Counted from the stretch's first letter, positions 26,313 to 39,499 are shown. The stretch is 64,000 nt of DNA from Spirodela intermedia (GCA_902729315.2 LR746273.1:2040001-2104000); one strand, 5' to 3'. The notes: generated from the letters alone by a model not told the origin. A program made the numbers and translations.

Positions 26313-26723
26313 ATGGCTCCCAAAGCCTGCTCCGTCACGGCTCTCCTACTCGCCATAAACCTTCTCTTCCTCTCTATGGCCTCGGCCACGTACGAACCGT
26401 GCCCAACTCCGCCGGTCAAGCCACCGCCCATCAAGCCGCCGTGCGGCTCGTGCACTCATCCGCCTGCATCCTGCCCGAAGGACACTCTGAAGCTGGGCGT
26501 CTGCGCCGACTTGCTCCACCTGCTGAAGGTGAAGATCGGGAAGCCGCCCAAGTACCCCTGTTGCTCCCTCATCAAGGGACTCGTGGACCTCGAGGCCGCC
26601 GTGTGCCTCTGCACGGCCATCAAGGCCAGCATCCTCGGCATCAGCCTTAACGTCCCCGTTGACCTTACCCTGCTTCTCAACTACTGCGGCAAGAAGGTTC
26701 CCCAGGGTTTCAAGTGCGTTTGA
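26313..26723 (+). CDS. Hybrid proline-rich protein with eight-cysteine motif (14-kDa DC2.15/pEARLI1-like)
   Basis: A single-exon gene for 136 residues. A signal peptide (MAPKACSVTALLLAINLLF... to about residue 26) is followed by a short Pro-rich linker (PPVKPPPIKPP) and a C-terminal eight-cysteine domain of the lipid-transfer/HyPRP type. The spacing C...C...CC...CLC...C...C is complete, with [36 protein letters not shown] and GFKCV. Such proteins are secreted to the cell wall or membrane-wall interface and are linked to wall structure, cold and defence priming. A TATA box lies 88 bp upstream. A (CT)35 tract occupies the 3' flank. A related gene lies on the opposite strand at 32118-32534. The exact function of HyPRP members varies and cannot be read from sequence. 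Confidence 0.93.
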   Translation: MAPKACSVTALLLAINLLFLSMASATYEPCPTPPVKPPPIKPPCGSCTHPPASCPKDTLKLGVCADLLHLLKVKIGKPPKYPCCSLIKGLVDLEAAVCLCTAIKASILGISLNVPVDLTLLLNYCGKKVPQGFKCV

Positions 26724-26803
26724 TTCTCCGGGGAATGACGTCGTAGTTTCGTTGTCTCATCTGTCTGGTCTTTGGTTCCTCTGCACTTCACCGACCTCGC
26801 TTT

Positions 26804-26808
<5 letters not shown>

Positions 26809-26878
<70 letters not shown>
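26809..26878. repeat. CT microsatellite, (CT)35
   Basis: A perfect 70-bp dinucleotide run starting 86 bp after the stop codon of the proline-rich-protein gene, so probably inside its 3' untranslated region. Confidence 0.97.
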
Positions 26879-26881
<3 letters not shown>

Positions 26882-27858
26882 CTGCTTGATGTTCTGTATT
26901 GTTATCAGTGGCAATGCCGAAAGAGGGAGGTCAATCCTCCATGATCCCCATCGCAATAAATGAAGCCATTGTTCAGTTGAATTCTGAGTAAATAAGAGAA
27001 ATGGTCCCCCCCCCCCCCCGGCGTATCTACCCAGTCAACCCTGATTATATTCTTCAAGCAAGTAGCCAAGATATCTGGCAAGTAGCAGCCAAGAGCACGG
27101 GGCATGACTATATAACATCAAAAAGAACCATATATACGTACAGAAAATGGTATAAACATCCATCGTCTATCTTTCAATCATCATCCTTCGTTGTGATTTT
27201 CTAATGAAACTGAAGTTCCAAGATTATGGTTCTTCGTGTAATCCGCGGAGAAAAATTTGCTTCGGGGAGGTGCTGCCTTCTCCGTCTAGCAATACACAGT
27301 GACAGAGGCGAACAATCAAAAGAGTTCGAACAAGTAATATCCCCGATGAAAAAAATTATTTATTTTTCTTTACAATCGTTGCACCAACTTACCCAATTTT
27401 GACTGACTTGTATGGTTTCTCATCGAAATATTGCTCTCTCTAGCTTGTTGATGTTATAGGGCAGGGTAAATTTTATGCAAGAATTTAATCCCTTGATGCT
27501 ACTTGCCGAGTACGAATGCTACTCTAGAGCTACAGTTCTCCGTCGAGGTGGGCTGAATTATAAGTCTCCTTTACAACCTGGGTACGAGGTGGGATCCGGG
27601 GATAGATTCGCGTGTGAATAGGACCTCGAGATGGCACTGTTTGACGACCCTACTAAATATCGTATATCTTAGTAGATGCTTGGCAGATATTAAAAGGGTG
27701 GTGATAGCCTTGGCAAGTCAGTATCGGTCTTCAGTTTTTCTAAACATAGGATTCATTATGAAATCATAAAATAAATATAGGTGAGTCCCATCGCTTCTCG
27801 GGGCTAGGATTGGGCATCTGGGTGTGCAGCTAGAAACCCCTCATCACACTGCATTTCC

Positions 27859-27860
<2 letters not shown>

Positions 27861-27897
<37 letters not shown>

Positions 27898-27965
27898 ACT
27901 CTCTTCCACTCTCTCCCTCCCTCTCTCTCTCTCTCCACTCCCTCCCTCACCTCCCCATCTTCTCT
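27861..27965. repeat. CT-rich pyrimidine tract
   Basis: A (CT)n run followed by mixed CCCT/CCACT pyrimidine repeats. Confidence 0.9.
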
Positions 27966-29143
27966 TGATGTCGATTGTGGGCTTCATAAGACTATGCTCC
28001 GTTGAGATTCCCCCTACTGTATCTTCAAGTAAAAAAAAATAATTTATTTGGGTTGTAATCATCTCAGGTAATGAAAGCAAGGTACTATTTGGCGAGTTTT
28101 AACGAGCCTGTTCTATTTTTATATGGACTGTTACAAAGTATCTTATAATACCACGTAATTGAACAAGAAGGCTTATTTTTCTTCGAATTGTTTTATTATA
28201 CTGTCTTCAGAAATGACCGCTCTCCTTGCCTAACATTCTAATATTGTCAGAGACGACTTTTCATTCTTGTACAGCCAATTCCGATGAAGGATATCAACGT
28301 GGTTGACATCCTTGAGATGCTGGCCTCAATATGGCATGCTCAAACGGAGATATTTTAAAGATATGTTCAAAGTTTTAGTCATGAAAACGGAGGTATTCAC
28401 CAATTTTTTTATTTCTATACGAAATGAAGTACACCAATCTTCATGGTCCCATGTTAGTCATGAACTCAATCAAGAAGAAAGAGTGGAAGGATAACATGAG
28501 AGATGCCACAGCAGACAGAAGTAGGATATTGGAAAATCATCCAGCCTTCTGGTGAATTCTCCGATACCCTAGACCTTTTTGGTGTTGTAAGATACAACCT
28601 CCCTATTGATGATCAAAAGAACCCAAAAGACAAGTGAAAACAGTTAGCAACCTACCATTTACACCTTCCAAGGCACGATTCTTGGATTCTCTGTGCTATC
28701 AATTGATGAAAGACTGTTTAAAGGTCACTTCCCGCAAACTTTAATTAACATAAGAATGTTGAGTGATTTTTCTTGGATTCATATCATAACTCAGAAATAA
28801 AAGTGATTTTTCACTTCTCAATTATGGCACTGATTCTTTGACAAAATGGACTCCTGGTTAACCCAATAGTTGACAAAAGAGACCATCTCGTATCTCTACG
28901 AAACTGTTAATCGGTATCACTGGTTGAAGACGGCATACTTCTGACGATACTGGAAATTGTTATCAATTGATGCCTCTCTGTCCGTTGTCTGTTTCTCCCT
29001 CCAGCACTGTTCTCCTCTCCACGCCCCAAACGGCACACGTTCCCCGCTCAGTTGACGCTCCCATCCCCCCCCCCCCCTCCCTCCTTGTTTCCTGTTTGCG
29101 AAAACCCCCAGATCTGTATCCATCAAACTTCTCCGACACATCA

Positions 29144-29160
29144 CCCTCTCTCTCTCTCTA

Positions 29161-29212
<52 letters not shown>
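29144..29212. repeat. CT microsatellite
   Basis: A near-perfect CT run; a smaller GA tract follows at 29402-29424 in opposite purine orientation. Confidence 0.95.
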
Positions 29213-29215
<3 letters not shown>

Positions 29216-30279
29216 ACCCCGGAGTTCTGCGTCGGTTTTGGGCAAAGAAAGGGAGAGATGGGGAGTGGGAGATCAGTGCAATGACTGGAAGGAAAGAAGA
29301 GAGAGTCGTAACCAAAAAGAAAGAGGGTGGAGAACTGTACGGACCGAAGTGAAGAAGAGAGACGGCCGTCAGTGGGAGGCAGAGGGGAGCAGAGGCAGAA
29401 GGGAGAGAGAGAGAGAGAGAGAGAGGAGTATGACGGTAAATGGGTTAGGGTGGGGGAGAGAGAGAATGACAAAGAAAGAGAAAAAGAGAAAGAAAGGGCG
29501 AGTTAAAAACTGAGAACCGTCAGCCTTTCAACTGATTGCAGCTTCACTGGAGACCCAGCTACCGAAATAGTTTCTAAAATCTATCATCCCACAGAGAGCA
29601 CACCTTTTCTGTCGACTTCTCGGGGATTTCATCAGAGATGCTCTTTTAGTGTTGGATTATATCGGGCACTTCCTAGCCAGCTACACCAGACGAATCTCGT
29701 TCATATTGAGAAAGAGAGGTGAACCAACGATTCTAACTCAAATTCTGCCTTCGTCCTCTTCTTCTTCTTCCCCTCCGTCGATCTTCGCCGCAAGATGTTA
29801 AATTTGAGGTCATTGAAGCACCACGTAAGCCTAAGCTAACCCTTAGTTCCCCACTGGCAACCCTTTCGCCGCCCACCCCCCAGTCCGTCTTCCAGGCCCG
29901 TAGGACCCCAGCAGATGCCTCTTCTGACAGGGCAGACCCCCACCCCACGGGCCCCCGGTTTCAAGCCCTTCTTCCCGGGGCTCGTCACTATCACGAAGGT
30001 CCCCACGTGGCAGCCACTGAGTGGCATGCAGCTGGCAGAGCCCAGCTGATAGAGAACCAACCATGTACGCCCCCCCCGTCCTGGTAATGTTTCTGTCGCC
30101 AAGATTTTTGAGTCCAGACGGGACGAGGATGAGAGTACAGACAGAAGATAGAGGCAGAGGGAGAAGAGGCTTCTCTTAATCGCTCACGTATCCTTAACAT
30201 TTTAGCATCAAATATATGCGTATAACAACGGGCTATGTGAGTCCAGTATGTCCTGGGGTAAGGTTTCTTGAGTCTGAGC

Positions 30280-30360
30280 CTCTCTCTCTCGCTCGCTATC
30301 TATCTCACTCTTTCTCTCTCCCTCTCTCTATCTATCTATCTATATATATATATATATATC
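30280..30360. repeat. Compound CT - CTAT - AT microsatellite
   Basis: CT repeats pass into (TCTA)n and then into (TA)n, a compound simple repeat of about 80 bp. Confidence 0.93.
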
Positions 30361-32117
30361 TCCGCGGTAAGAGTGAAAGTTTACCAAACCATAAGTTTCA
30401 TTGGGCCAATACCGGGGCTCCGTGTTTGTCCTAGTTCGGGAAATCCCTCGGATCAGACTCAAGCCCAGTCCTCGCGGCCTGCCTATTCCTGACTCAGGCT
30501 GGGCCAAAGTAACCAGTCCAACCTTGTCAACCGAGAAACAAGTGCTGCTAAAAATAATACCACTCACGTCTCGATCAATCATCTGTGTGACCGTGATGGA
30601 ACAATGCTCAGTGGTCCCAAATAATAATAGAGTGCCCTACCGTAAAACCTGCCTATCTACACTTCATCGTATTCAGATCCAGGCTCTTAGCATAAGCGCA
30701 ATACTGATTTTTCAGTAATTTACGCTCGATGGCTTTTCTATAATTATCCGTTAGATAGTAGTTGCTCGTCCGCATTATCTTGGTTCGATATTATGTTTTT
30801 TTAGCACCGATTCATTCAAGAGAACATCACAGGGATAAACCAGTCAAACTGGATGGACGGTGGATTTCGTTGTATCAACTCTTTTGTCAACTGGGGGGCG
30901 AGTAACCCCCGTACGATGGTGACATCATGACGACCTCGCGAAAGAAAGAAATACATCATATTACTTGACAGGGGGTTTAGTATAGTGAATCCTACGAGTC
31001 CAGCTAGCTGTGTTTGTACTGATTAGTTTATTCTGAATCATGAAACGAGAAGATTCAAATCACGTGGACCACTTTCCCATCGTTTGATGGAATATTCAAT
31101 TATTCTAAACTCCAGAAAATCCGAGTCAAAATCAGAATCCATTAATGAACTCCCCTCGATCTCTCTCTCTCTCTCTCTCTCCGTGCCTCCCTGGATAGCT
31201 ACCCCAACCTTGCAACGTCGCTCATCGATACGTAGATCATGAAACACGACTGAAGGGGGGTGTCAGCTCGGAGGGCCCTCGTTCGCCGTCTTTTCCCTGC
31301 TTGGACAAAAAGAGCAGACGTAAAATGGTGGTCGGAAAGCCCCTGAAGGCTTTTCTGCATCTACCGTCATCGTCCTCATGATCTGTCGGAGCTGAGAAAA
31401 CCCGAACGCAGTCAAACTTCCGCCGTCGGGACTGTCGGAGCGACGGACGGCGGCTTCGGCCACCAAACACCGGATCAATACCCGGGGGCGAAGGATGCCC
31501 ATTTCCCCGTCTTAGTTTCGCTCTTGACTGGGAACCTCGTGAATCTTAAATTTTACATTAAGTTTCCTCCCTGTTTCCTGAAATTTGCATCTTTGTCCTT
31601 GAAGGCTTGTTACCCCGGTTGGGTTACCCACGCTAATGACACGATAGGAATGTATATTTTCTATTTAGTTCAATTAGTATCATAAATATTGGCAGATTAT
31701 GATTTCCCATCCCCCTCGGAGAGCATGATCAATGGATGTAGTACATGTTCTGTCTTTCCCAGAAGATCTTAAGAAGGCAGCGCTCGACTGTTGGAATAGC
31801 GCTGCGAGAGCTTATCTAATGCGATATATTATTGATGAAGGAATGCAGAGATTCAGTAACAGTATGAATCAAACCCATGCAGATTACATACTTTTCAATC
31901 CCTCTACTAATGATGAAGATGACGAGATGTCACGAAGATCCAACCCATCTCCTGTCGCGAGACTGCCCACCTTCGGGCAGCTGCACCAGCGAGAGAAACA
32001 AACAAACATACAGACAAACGCGGTGCAACCAAGAACCGCGCTTGGATTCTTGACAGAGAGGGAGAGAAGTACAAAGAGAAACGTGTAGGGGAAAGCACGC
32101 GGGGAACGGCAGGCTTC

Positions 32118-32534
32118 TCAAGGGCAGATGAAGCCGGTGGGGACTGACTTCCCACAGTAGTTGACCAGCAAGCTGAGGTTGATGGGCAGGTTGAGACTGA
32201 TGAGCCCGAGGACGTTGGCCTTGAGGACGGTGCAGAGGCAAACTGCGGCCTCGAGGTCAGCCAGCCCCTTAATTAGGCTGCAGCAAGGCTCCTTCGGCGG
32301 GGTGCCGAGCTGAATGTTGAGCAGGCCATTAAGAACGTTGACGCAGACGCCGAGCTTGAGGGCATCAATGGGGCACTTGCCCCCGAAGGGAATCGGCGTC
32401 TTCGGGGTCGGGAACGGCTTGGGCTTGGGCTTGGGCTTGTGCGGCGAGGGGCAGTTCCCGGCACTGACCAGGGAAAAGAAGAGCAGGTTCAGGGCGAGGA
32501 AGAGGGCTGCTGATGACTGCATCTTGGAGGCCAT
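32118..32534 (-). CDS. Hybrid proline-rich protein with eight-cysteine motif, second copy
   Basis: A single-exon minus-strand gene for 138 residues. A signal peptide ends near SLVSAG (about residue 26). The linker is rich in Lys-Pro ([17 protein letters not shown]) rather than Pro-Pro. The C-terminal domain has all eight cysteines: [42 protein letters not shown] and GFIC. The cysteine domain is closely similar to that of the gene at 26313, for example [14 protein letters not shown] and [10 protein letters not shown], so the two are paralogues that differ mainly in the linker. The start codon follows a TATA box by about 92 bp. Secreted, cell-wall-associated by family; specific role unknown. 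Confidence 0.93.
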   Translation of the reverse strand: MASKMQSSAALFLALNLLFFSLVSAGNCPSPHKPKPKPKPFPTPKTPIPFGGKCPIDALKLGVCVNVLNGLLNIQLGTPPKEPCCSLIKGLADLEAAVCLCTVLKANVLGLISLNLPINLSLLVNYCGKSVPTGFICP

Positions 32535-32625
32535 GACAACACACTACGGTTCCTTACTGTTGCACCACTACGGAGTGTATTGCAAAGGCCTCGGATTTGG
32601 TATCTGAGGAGAGCAGCACTCTACA

Positions 32626-32633
32626 TTTATATA
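32626..32633 (-). promoter_or_regulatory. TATA box of the proline-rich-protein gene at 32118-32534
   Basis: On the minus strand this reads TATATAAA, about 92 bp upstream of the start codon at 32534, matching the spacing at the paralogue. Confidence 0.7.
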
Positions 32634-33429
32634 GGAGTAGAAGAAGAGAGAGGGGACCGAGGAGGGGTAGAGCCGGTTATTTCTAGAGCGAGAAGGAAGA
32701 AGCCAGTTGTACGTCCGTGTGGGCTAGGGCAGCCGGGAGGTTCTCCCGCCATGTGCATGAGGGGGGCCCAGGGGAGGGGGGGCTTGTAGCTGGCAAGGAG
32801 GAAGAGAGGGCCGGATAGGTCGATTCCTTTGGAGGATTGCGCCTTCGGTGGGAGGAAGCGAACAAATTTGCTTCCCTGGCTTGGTCCAATCGCATCCACC
32901 ATAGAAAATATCACTGCACCACACCGCATCCCACCTTCCCCCTCCCGCGTCGGTTTCTCATTCTCCGTAACTACTGCATGTTGAAAAGGTCATCCATAAA
33001 TTGATGGATAATGAATAAATAAAATCTGCGTAAAAAAGTGGTCTAAGAGTGTTCAAATATTGAACTACATGATTCTCACGGAGCACAAGATTCATACGGG
33101 ACGTCTAGATTTGTTCAGAAATGTAGTTATATGGAGTAAATTGACTATCCTTCAACACAAGATACAAGTTGAGAGCCGGTTCTCACGTGGGTAATCCCCT
33201 TCCTACCTGGTACTAGGATAGAAACCAACTCTGTCAACTCAGTTCTCACAGCATACGTACTCCGTTAGCTGGTTAATAACTCTTCGAGTAGCGGACATGA
33301 TGCATTCGGTTGCCACTCTGGCGATCAGAGCGACAACGATGAAAAAGTGTCTTTTTTCGACATCTGCACTCCCCACCCAAAGTCCCCCATTTCCTCCAAC
33401 ACCTGGCATCCGGGGGCAACCATAAACAG

Positions 33430-33466
<37 letters not shown>

Positions 33467-34005
33467 CACTCGTTCCTTCTAAAAACTTTCTCGTCTGTCC
33501 GCCCGTGGATCCCTGTTACTTTCCGTTGGCTGGAGCGGTGGAGACCAAGATGAATTGCAGAATGTCTTTTGGCATCTCCCGACGTGTTTTGTGTTTTTTC
33601 TCGCAGCAACACAGGGGACCTTCGCGAGGATACATGTGAGGAGTTTACGTTGCGAAGTTCGTGGCTAACGTCTCCTAGAGGAAGACGATGGGGAGCATGT
33701 GGCCTAAGACCCCGCCATCGAATAGGGTTCTCGGGGTGATAAGAGGAGAGCTAGAGAGGGAATATGCACTAGCTATTTCAAGAAACGGGTGAAAGATAAA
33801 TATGAATCTACAATTTTGAAAATAAAACTAAAATATTAATGAGAAAAAAACTGAGTCTTCCTTTTTTGGTCGAGTATGATACAACTCCGAAGAATTCAGC
33901 TTTAAATCCTTATTTCAGGTATATTAGCGAATTTATTTACACCTTCAAAGCCGATTTGAACATTATAACCACGCGAATGATAAAATTAAATTAAATTCTC
34001 TGTAC

Positions 34006-34194
34006 TTGAAATCTAGACCAGGTACGTCTGAAAGCATGCAGCCAATTCCTGACTTGAGTTACATGACTGCGCTGTCGCGAGTCAAAGGCCTTAGGACAGC
34101 AGTTTGGAATCATCTGACAAAAGGAGGTGAACTCGCAGCCATCATTGACCGTAAAATCAAAGAGGTGTCGGCCAACACAAAATTGGGAGGATAA
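34006..34194 (+). CDS. Unassigned coding-like open frame (possible gene fragment)
   Basis: About 60 codons with protein-like, non-repetitive composition, for example SYMTALSRVKGLRTAVW and IDRKIKEVSANTKLGG before the stop. There is no ATG at the left end; the first in-frame ATG falls at about 34036. I do not recognise the family. It could be the last exon of a broken gene, a transposon fragment, or chance. Confidence 0.2.
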   Translation: MKSRPGTSESMQPIPDLSYMTALSRVKGLRTAVWNHLTKGGELAAIIDRKIKEVSANTKLGG

Positions 34195-36341
34195 TAAGGG
34201 AATATTGTTCAATAGGTCCTTTGATGCAAGAACTCTCTTGAATGGCAAACCAAATGACATTAAAAAAAATCAATAAAAATCTGTTTTAGTAATTTTAACT
34301 CGTGATAAAAAATAGAGTCTGAGTCATTAACAATGAAAAAATGGGCAAAGCCACTACAATCACTAAAAACATTATTTAAGAGAAACTATTCTACAGTTTA
34401 CTTGTTTTGTGTCAATTAGATGTAACTAAATCGATCTTAAGAAAACTTTAAATTAAAATATTAGAATAAAAAATGAATATTTGAAAAATTTTAGGATACA
34501 TGAGATTTACAGTACTTCCAAGTGTAATATTTACAAATATTTAGCAGCCAATCTTCTAGCTTCCATTTATCACTAGATTTCTTGGTTCTTCCGTATATTA
34601 TATGGTTGATAGGTACGTTCATCCCACCCACTTCTAATTTACTCTAAAACTAGAAATTTTGGAACAAGATTAGATTTATTCCACATTTTTCAACTTATTC
34701 TAGGTTCAATGCTCTACTAATGAATGTGTGATCAATATTCTAAAATACTTTAGTCATTAAATTGGCTCTCATTTTGGATGATAATTGGGCCCCGTGTAAA
34801 TTTCGTTTTATAAGACACATGCAAGTCAACCATTTGTTACTTCCATCGGATATCTCTTGGGCTAGGTATTAGAAAATGATTGTACGTGATTTGGATGAGC
34901 TTGATTGGGATTGTCTGAATTATACGTGGCTTCAAGTGGTTGGTTTCTGGGAGATCCTTCCTGGTCCACATGATCCAACTGGCAATGTAGATTAGGTTCA
35001 TGGGATATGAGCGGTGGCAATCAGAAGTATCCGCTACAACCACCAACCGATTTAGCAACTCACTCTATAAAGGGGGGTGTCGCGTAAAGTTTTAAATGGC
35101 TTCACTTACGGAGCTTTAATTCGATAATCTCGTGCGGTTCTCATTAAAATGATTAGGTCTATCTTGAAGCGATTTTGGATCAGTTAAGGCTGTCTCGATG
35201 CCACTCACTAAATGTTTATGAGTCGCTCTGAAAGCGATCTCCAGCTTGGGAGCTGCTCTCAGAGAGACCTCAACTTTGACCCAACCTCTTTCATCTCCTC
35301 CAACTCCAGAGGGAGGACATTCTCGCCATGGATAATTGTTTTCAGAAGAGGTTATTGTTCGGAGAACAGGAAATGTAAGAGTTTTTTAGTAATATAGCAG
35401 GATAATTTCTGCTCTTGATTTTCGTGAAATTGATAAAGTTTTCTGAGAAAATGATGTAAATATGTGATCCAACTTTTTCCACTATGACTGCTCGCAACAA
35501 TTTCTTCTTCTTGGGACCTAGGTAGCACTCGACGGCTGAAATGGCCACCTGCAGGGCCTTCATTGCTTTCCCTCGTCCCACAGCTCTCTCCCTTTCTCTC
35601 CTCTCCCCCACTACGTCGGTGAAGATTGGAGGAGGTTCGCGGGTGGTGGCCGTGGCGTGGCTTGGCGTGCCAGCTCTGAACAGAAAGGGAAAGGGCGGAG
35701 ATGGGGAGGATTTAGAAGGGATTGAAAAACGTGAAAGAGGAGACAGGCTAGTGCAGGAAGAGAGATCAGGAGAGGGGAGCAAAAGAGGACGAGCGGCAGA
35801 GAGTGAGGGGAAAGAGGGGATGAAAGTGAGCAGGGGAGGCGACCGGCTGACGGAGAGAGGGAGATAGAGGAGAGCTGCAGGATTTTCCATCTCAAAGGAT
35901 CCTTCTTTCAAAGCCTAGGCTTTCATCAAATCCACTGCTGCACAAGCCTTCATCTCGTTGAGAACAATCTCAGGGATCCTGGGCAAGAAAACTGTGAAGG
36001 TAACATGCACCCACCAACCGTCATAAATGTTGGCCCCTGCTTTTATGCATGACCGCGGACGGACAGATCAATGCTTCTAACTCTGTGTCCTGGTTTCTGT
36101 AGCACACAGCACGAGTGTCCTTTCTGAGCATTAACTTTGGCATCTGAATTTAATTCTGTTCCCCAAGAACGGCCAAAGTAGCCCCTTTTTAATTAATACT
36201 AAAGGAAAATATGTTATTATAAGCGTATATCTACTATAATTTTAAGCTTCATGCCACAATAAGCTCAATAGGAACCAAGCCAGTTGAGTCTTTCCATCCA
36301 CTCACATAGTATTATTTTGGAAGGAGATACTTTCAAGAGAG

Positions 36342-36494
36342 ATGCCTTCAGTTTTTGTTCGAAGTGAAAGTCAAGAGAAACCTCCATTGGAGCAACCAAA
36401 GGTTCCTCTAGGTGGTCTTTCACCAAGAAAGCTTGATGGTGATAGAGTAGCCCCAGGACTTTTTGATATCATTCGTACTAATTATTTTCAATGA
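36342..36494 (+). CDS. Small open frame, 50 residues, unassigned
   Basis: ATG to TGA, 51 codons. The predicted peptide is hydrophilic and proline/lysine-rich with no simple repeats: it begins MPSVFVRSESQEKPPLEQPK and ends DIIRTNYFQ. Composition looks more like real protein than the surrounding AT-rich DNA, and no membrane segment or signal peptide is seen. I do not recognise it. It may be a small gene, a captured exon or part of a decayed element. Confidence 0.25.
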   Translation: MPSVFVRSESQEKPPLEQPKVPLGGLSPRKLDGDRVAPGLFDIIRTNYFQ

Positions 36495-36634
36495 AAGGAA
36501 ATTTCAAGCATAATATTTGCATCCATTATTATAAAAGTAAATCTATAATTATAAAGATGTGATGACATCGCCCAAACCTCCCTGCCCCCCCCCCCCGTTT
36601 AACTGTGAGTAAGACAATCTAATAGATTTAACAT

Positions 36635-36660
36635 GATATCAGAAACAATGGTTGTTCTAG
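36635..36660 (+). mobile_element. Possible relic of an LTR-retrotransposon primer-binding site
   Basis: TTTAACATGATATCAGAAAC resembles a decayed initiator-Met-tRNA primer-binding site of plant Copia elements (TGGTATCAGAGC after an LTR end). No intact LTR pair or pol domain was found, so this is a weak call. Confidence 0.2.
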
Positions 36661-39499
36661 GATTGCTTGCACCATATTTATGAATTGATAATAATCTGAT
36701 ATTAGTTAATACTAAGATAAATCAGTAACCTTAAAAATGTACTTTTTTTACTCAAAGCTTATGGTTTTGGGTTGGTTGACTTAGCTCTGCACCACATGAG
36801 AACGTTTGATAGGCTCATATCCTTACTTCCTCTTCCTCCATGGGAGGAGTAGCAGTAGTGGCTGTTGTTCTTGTTGGCACTGAGGGGGAGCTACGCTCGT
36901 AGTCGTCATTCGCCGGACTTTGTCAGATATGTTGGGTTTGTCCAACCAACATTCGTCGGGTCAGAAACCCTGGCGGTGCAGCCGATAGCCGCCTCTCGAT
37001 GCCATTCCAGGAAGGATGCTCCTGTTCTCCGCTCGTTCCTTCAAGGCTTCGGCCTTATCGGACACCCTCGTCGGAGCGAAGGATGATGAGGTGCCAGAGA
37101 AGAGACAAAGAGGATCACCTCTGGGGTGGATGATGCAGAAGCCGTCATCAAGAGGGCCTGTGCAAACCTTGATTTTCTCTCTCTTTCTCGAAATCTTCTA
37201 CGATGATGGTTGTGATTGACCCGAAAAGTCGTTTATCAACTGCGTCACGGTCCACGATCTATGACACCAAGAAATTCATATTTGGATTCTTAGGTTCCAA
37301 ATTCCTTAGAATCATAAATCAGATTTAGATTCAGAAATAGTAAATCATGTGTATAATCTCTTTTAATCTGTCGTCGTATTATTAGCGTGCACTGACAAAG
37401 ACCGGATCTAAAATGTAGTAGGAGTGGAGTTCATGGACACATCCATACTTTGATACACAGGTCAATGCTCAAAGCTTCTTTGTGGGCAATCTAAAACTTA
37501 TTGGACCTCTTATTATGGTCAAAACGCATTAAATTTTTATTAGCCAAGGTTAGAAATTGGCCAGCTCTATTCCCATGTAAGGATACAAATTTTTCAGGAG
37601 ACACAATTAGCAATAATAGGCATAAGACTTCCCCATTTTTTTAATTCAAAATTTGGAGATCTTTTGTACCATTCTTCAGCTTGGTTCTATGATGATGATG
37701 CTGTGTTATTTTATTCAACGTGTTTAGTAGTCACTACTGTTGGAGCATTAATTAAATAAAACTATAATGATGATAAATACTCACATGATAAATAATACAT
37801 CGAATTATGATAGTTGCTTACCACACATGAATTAGACAAATTTATTTTAAAAATGAATTAATTAGGTTCAAAATTCGTAAAGAATACAAAAGAATGATTT
37901 TAAATATTTAAATTAAAATTCAAGGCAGGTATTTGAGTCCTATATTCATGAAATATGAATGGTTTTTTTTGTTGAAATTATTAATTTATTATTATTATTA
38001 TGGAAAATGTAATACTTATAAAAATTACAATTGACTGAAAGCAATACTAACGCTTCAGATTTATCAAGAATTATTGAAGTAAAATATATTTATAAAATAT
38101 TATCCAATGTACTAAATGTTTATGATGCGAGATCAATATTTTTCATTATTCTAGATGTTGAACTAATCAATTAAATCCGACTTATTGAAATTTCTGCCCA
38201 AAAGTTTCATAATATTGATGAATATTAATTTAAAAATAAGTTAAAATTTTATAAGTCACTAAAGTTATGATGATTCACACTGAAATTAGATTCAATGTGT
38301 CTACTTTTTTTTTCCTTCTTTGAGTTGATTTGGATTAAGTTTGAATGACAAAATATTAAAGTTACAATTTTATATACTTTAATAATGCATGGATAATTTT
38401 TTCTATAATTAGTGTCCCAAAATCAGCCCAAGGAAGTGGACAAGCATGGCCTGCTAAGAAGTAGCCCACGTAATCCTGCACCTTTAGTTCAATAACATAA
38501 TCATAAAGGGTTGGCCTAAAAACTTGGAGGTTCAGCCTCATATTCAAACCAAATGGAGGCAATCCAATAAGTAATGAACTAGTGAAGCCCAATTCGCTGT
38601 GCAGCCCTAAGCTGAAAAAGCCATTGATGCCTAGAATTGTAGTGTGACCCATCACAATTAGTCATTGAGGCCTAATAAGGAGAGTGACCCAATCTCGACA
38701 AGCTATTACACAAGACAACCCAGCCCACTAAGCCCAAACACAACAGAAGGCTTCTTGTTCAAATTAAGGCATGAAAAAACAAAGAAATTTTAAAGAGAGA
38801 AATCAAGATTACAATGCACATGAATCTTCCCCTCTTCTTCATCTATCTATAACTTGAATAGAGTGAACTTTGAAGCTCTTGAACATGCATCTCAACAACA
38901 CGTGGTGTCCTCATATTTTCTTAGTTGTTCTATGCATTCTCATAGATGGCTTCTCACTCATTGCTATGTGGAGGTGGTAGCTCATTGTTCTATGCATTAT
39001 CGATATAGATCGAGAATAAATTCAATTTAATACTTTTAAATTTTATAAAATAAATATTCTTTAATGGGTGGACCACATTTTAACTTTTCTAAAAATGGTA
39101 ACATTTCAAAGAGCAAAGGAATTTGAAATTTTTGAAGAGGAGAAGAGGTTTGACGTGCTCTTGGAAAGAACTATGCTGGAGATGGTGGGATGAGTAGTGG
39201 AGGAGTAGTCAAAATGCTGTACGAGGAGATGGCATCAGAGGCATTGCTTGTGGGTTGTTGGACCTCTTCATTTGAGAATGGCCGGATCTCTTTGCCCTAT
39301 TGTATATACCTAATGTTGTAGTTGTCTCTATATCAAAGTAGATATCCTTCTCCATGTTAAAGGATGTTGTGCTTTTCCAATAAAGGTTGACTATTTATCA
39401 TAAAATTTTCCCCAGTAATCTACTCTAGAACCAAGGTTGAAAGCCTGTATGCCATCTTAAAGAAGCAAATATTATTATAGTATAATGCCCCCAATCCAT

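Larger units (their letters stand above)
26724..32117. other. Spacer between the two facing proline-rich-protein genes
   Basis: About 5.4 kb with no recognisable gene. It holds many CT/GA tracts (26809-26878, 27861-27965, 29144-29212, 29402-29424, 30280-30360, 31161-31181) and C homopolymers near 27006-27019 and 29064-29077. Open frames here run through the simple repeats. Confidence 0.5.

Noticed and set aside
35342-35911. 189-codon minus-strand and 108-codon plus-strand frames
   Set aside because: Both are low-complexity (Ser/Pro/Leu or Arg/Glu/Gly rich). The plus-strand start resembles a transit peptide, but no mature domain follows.
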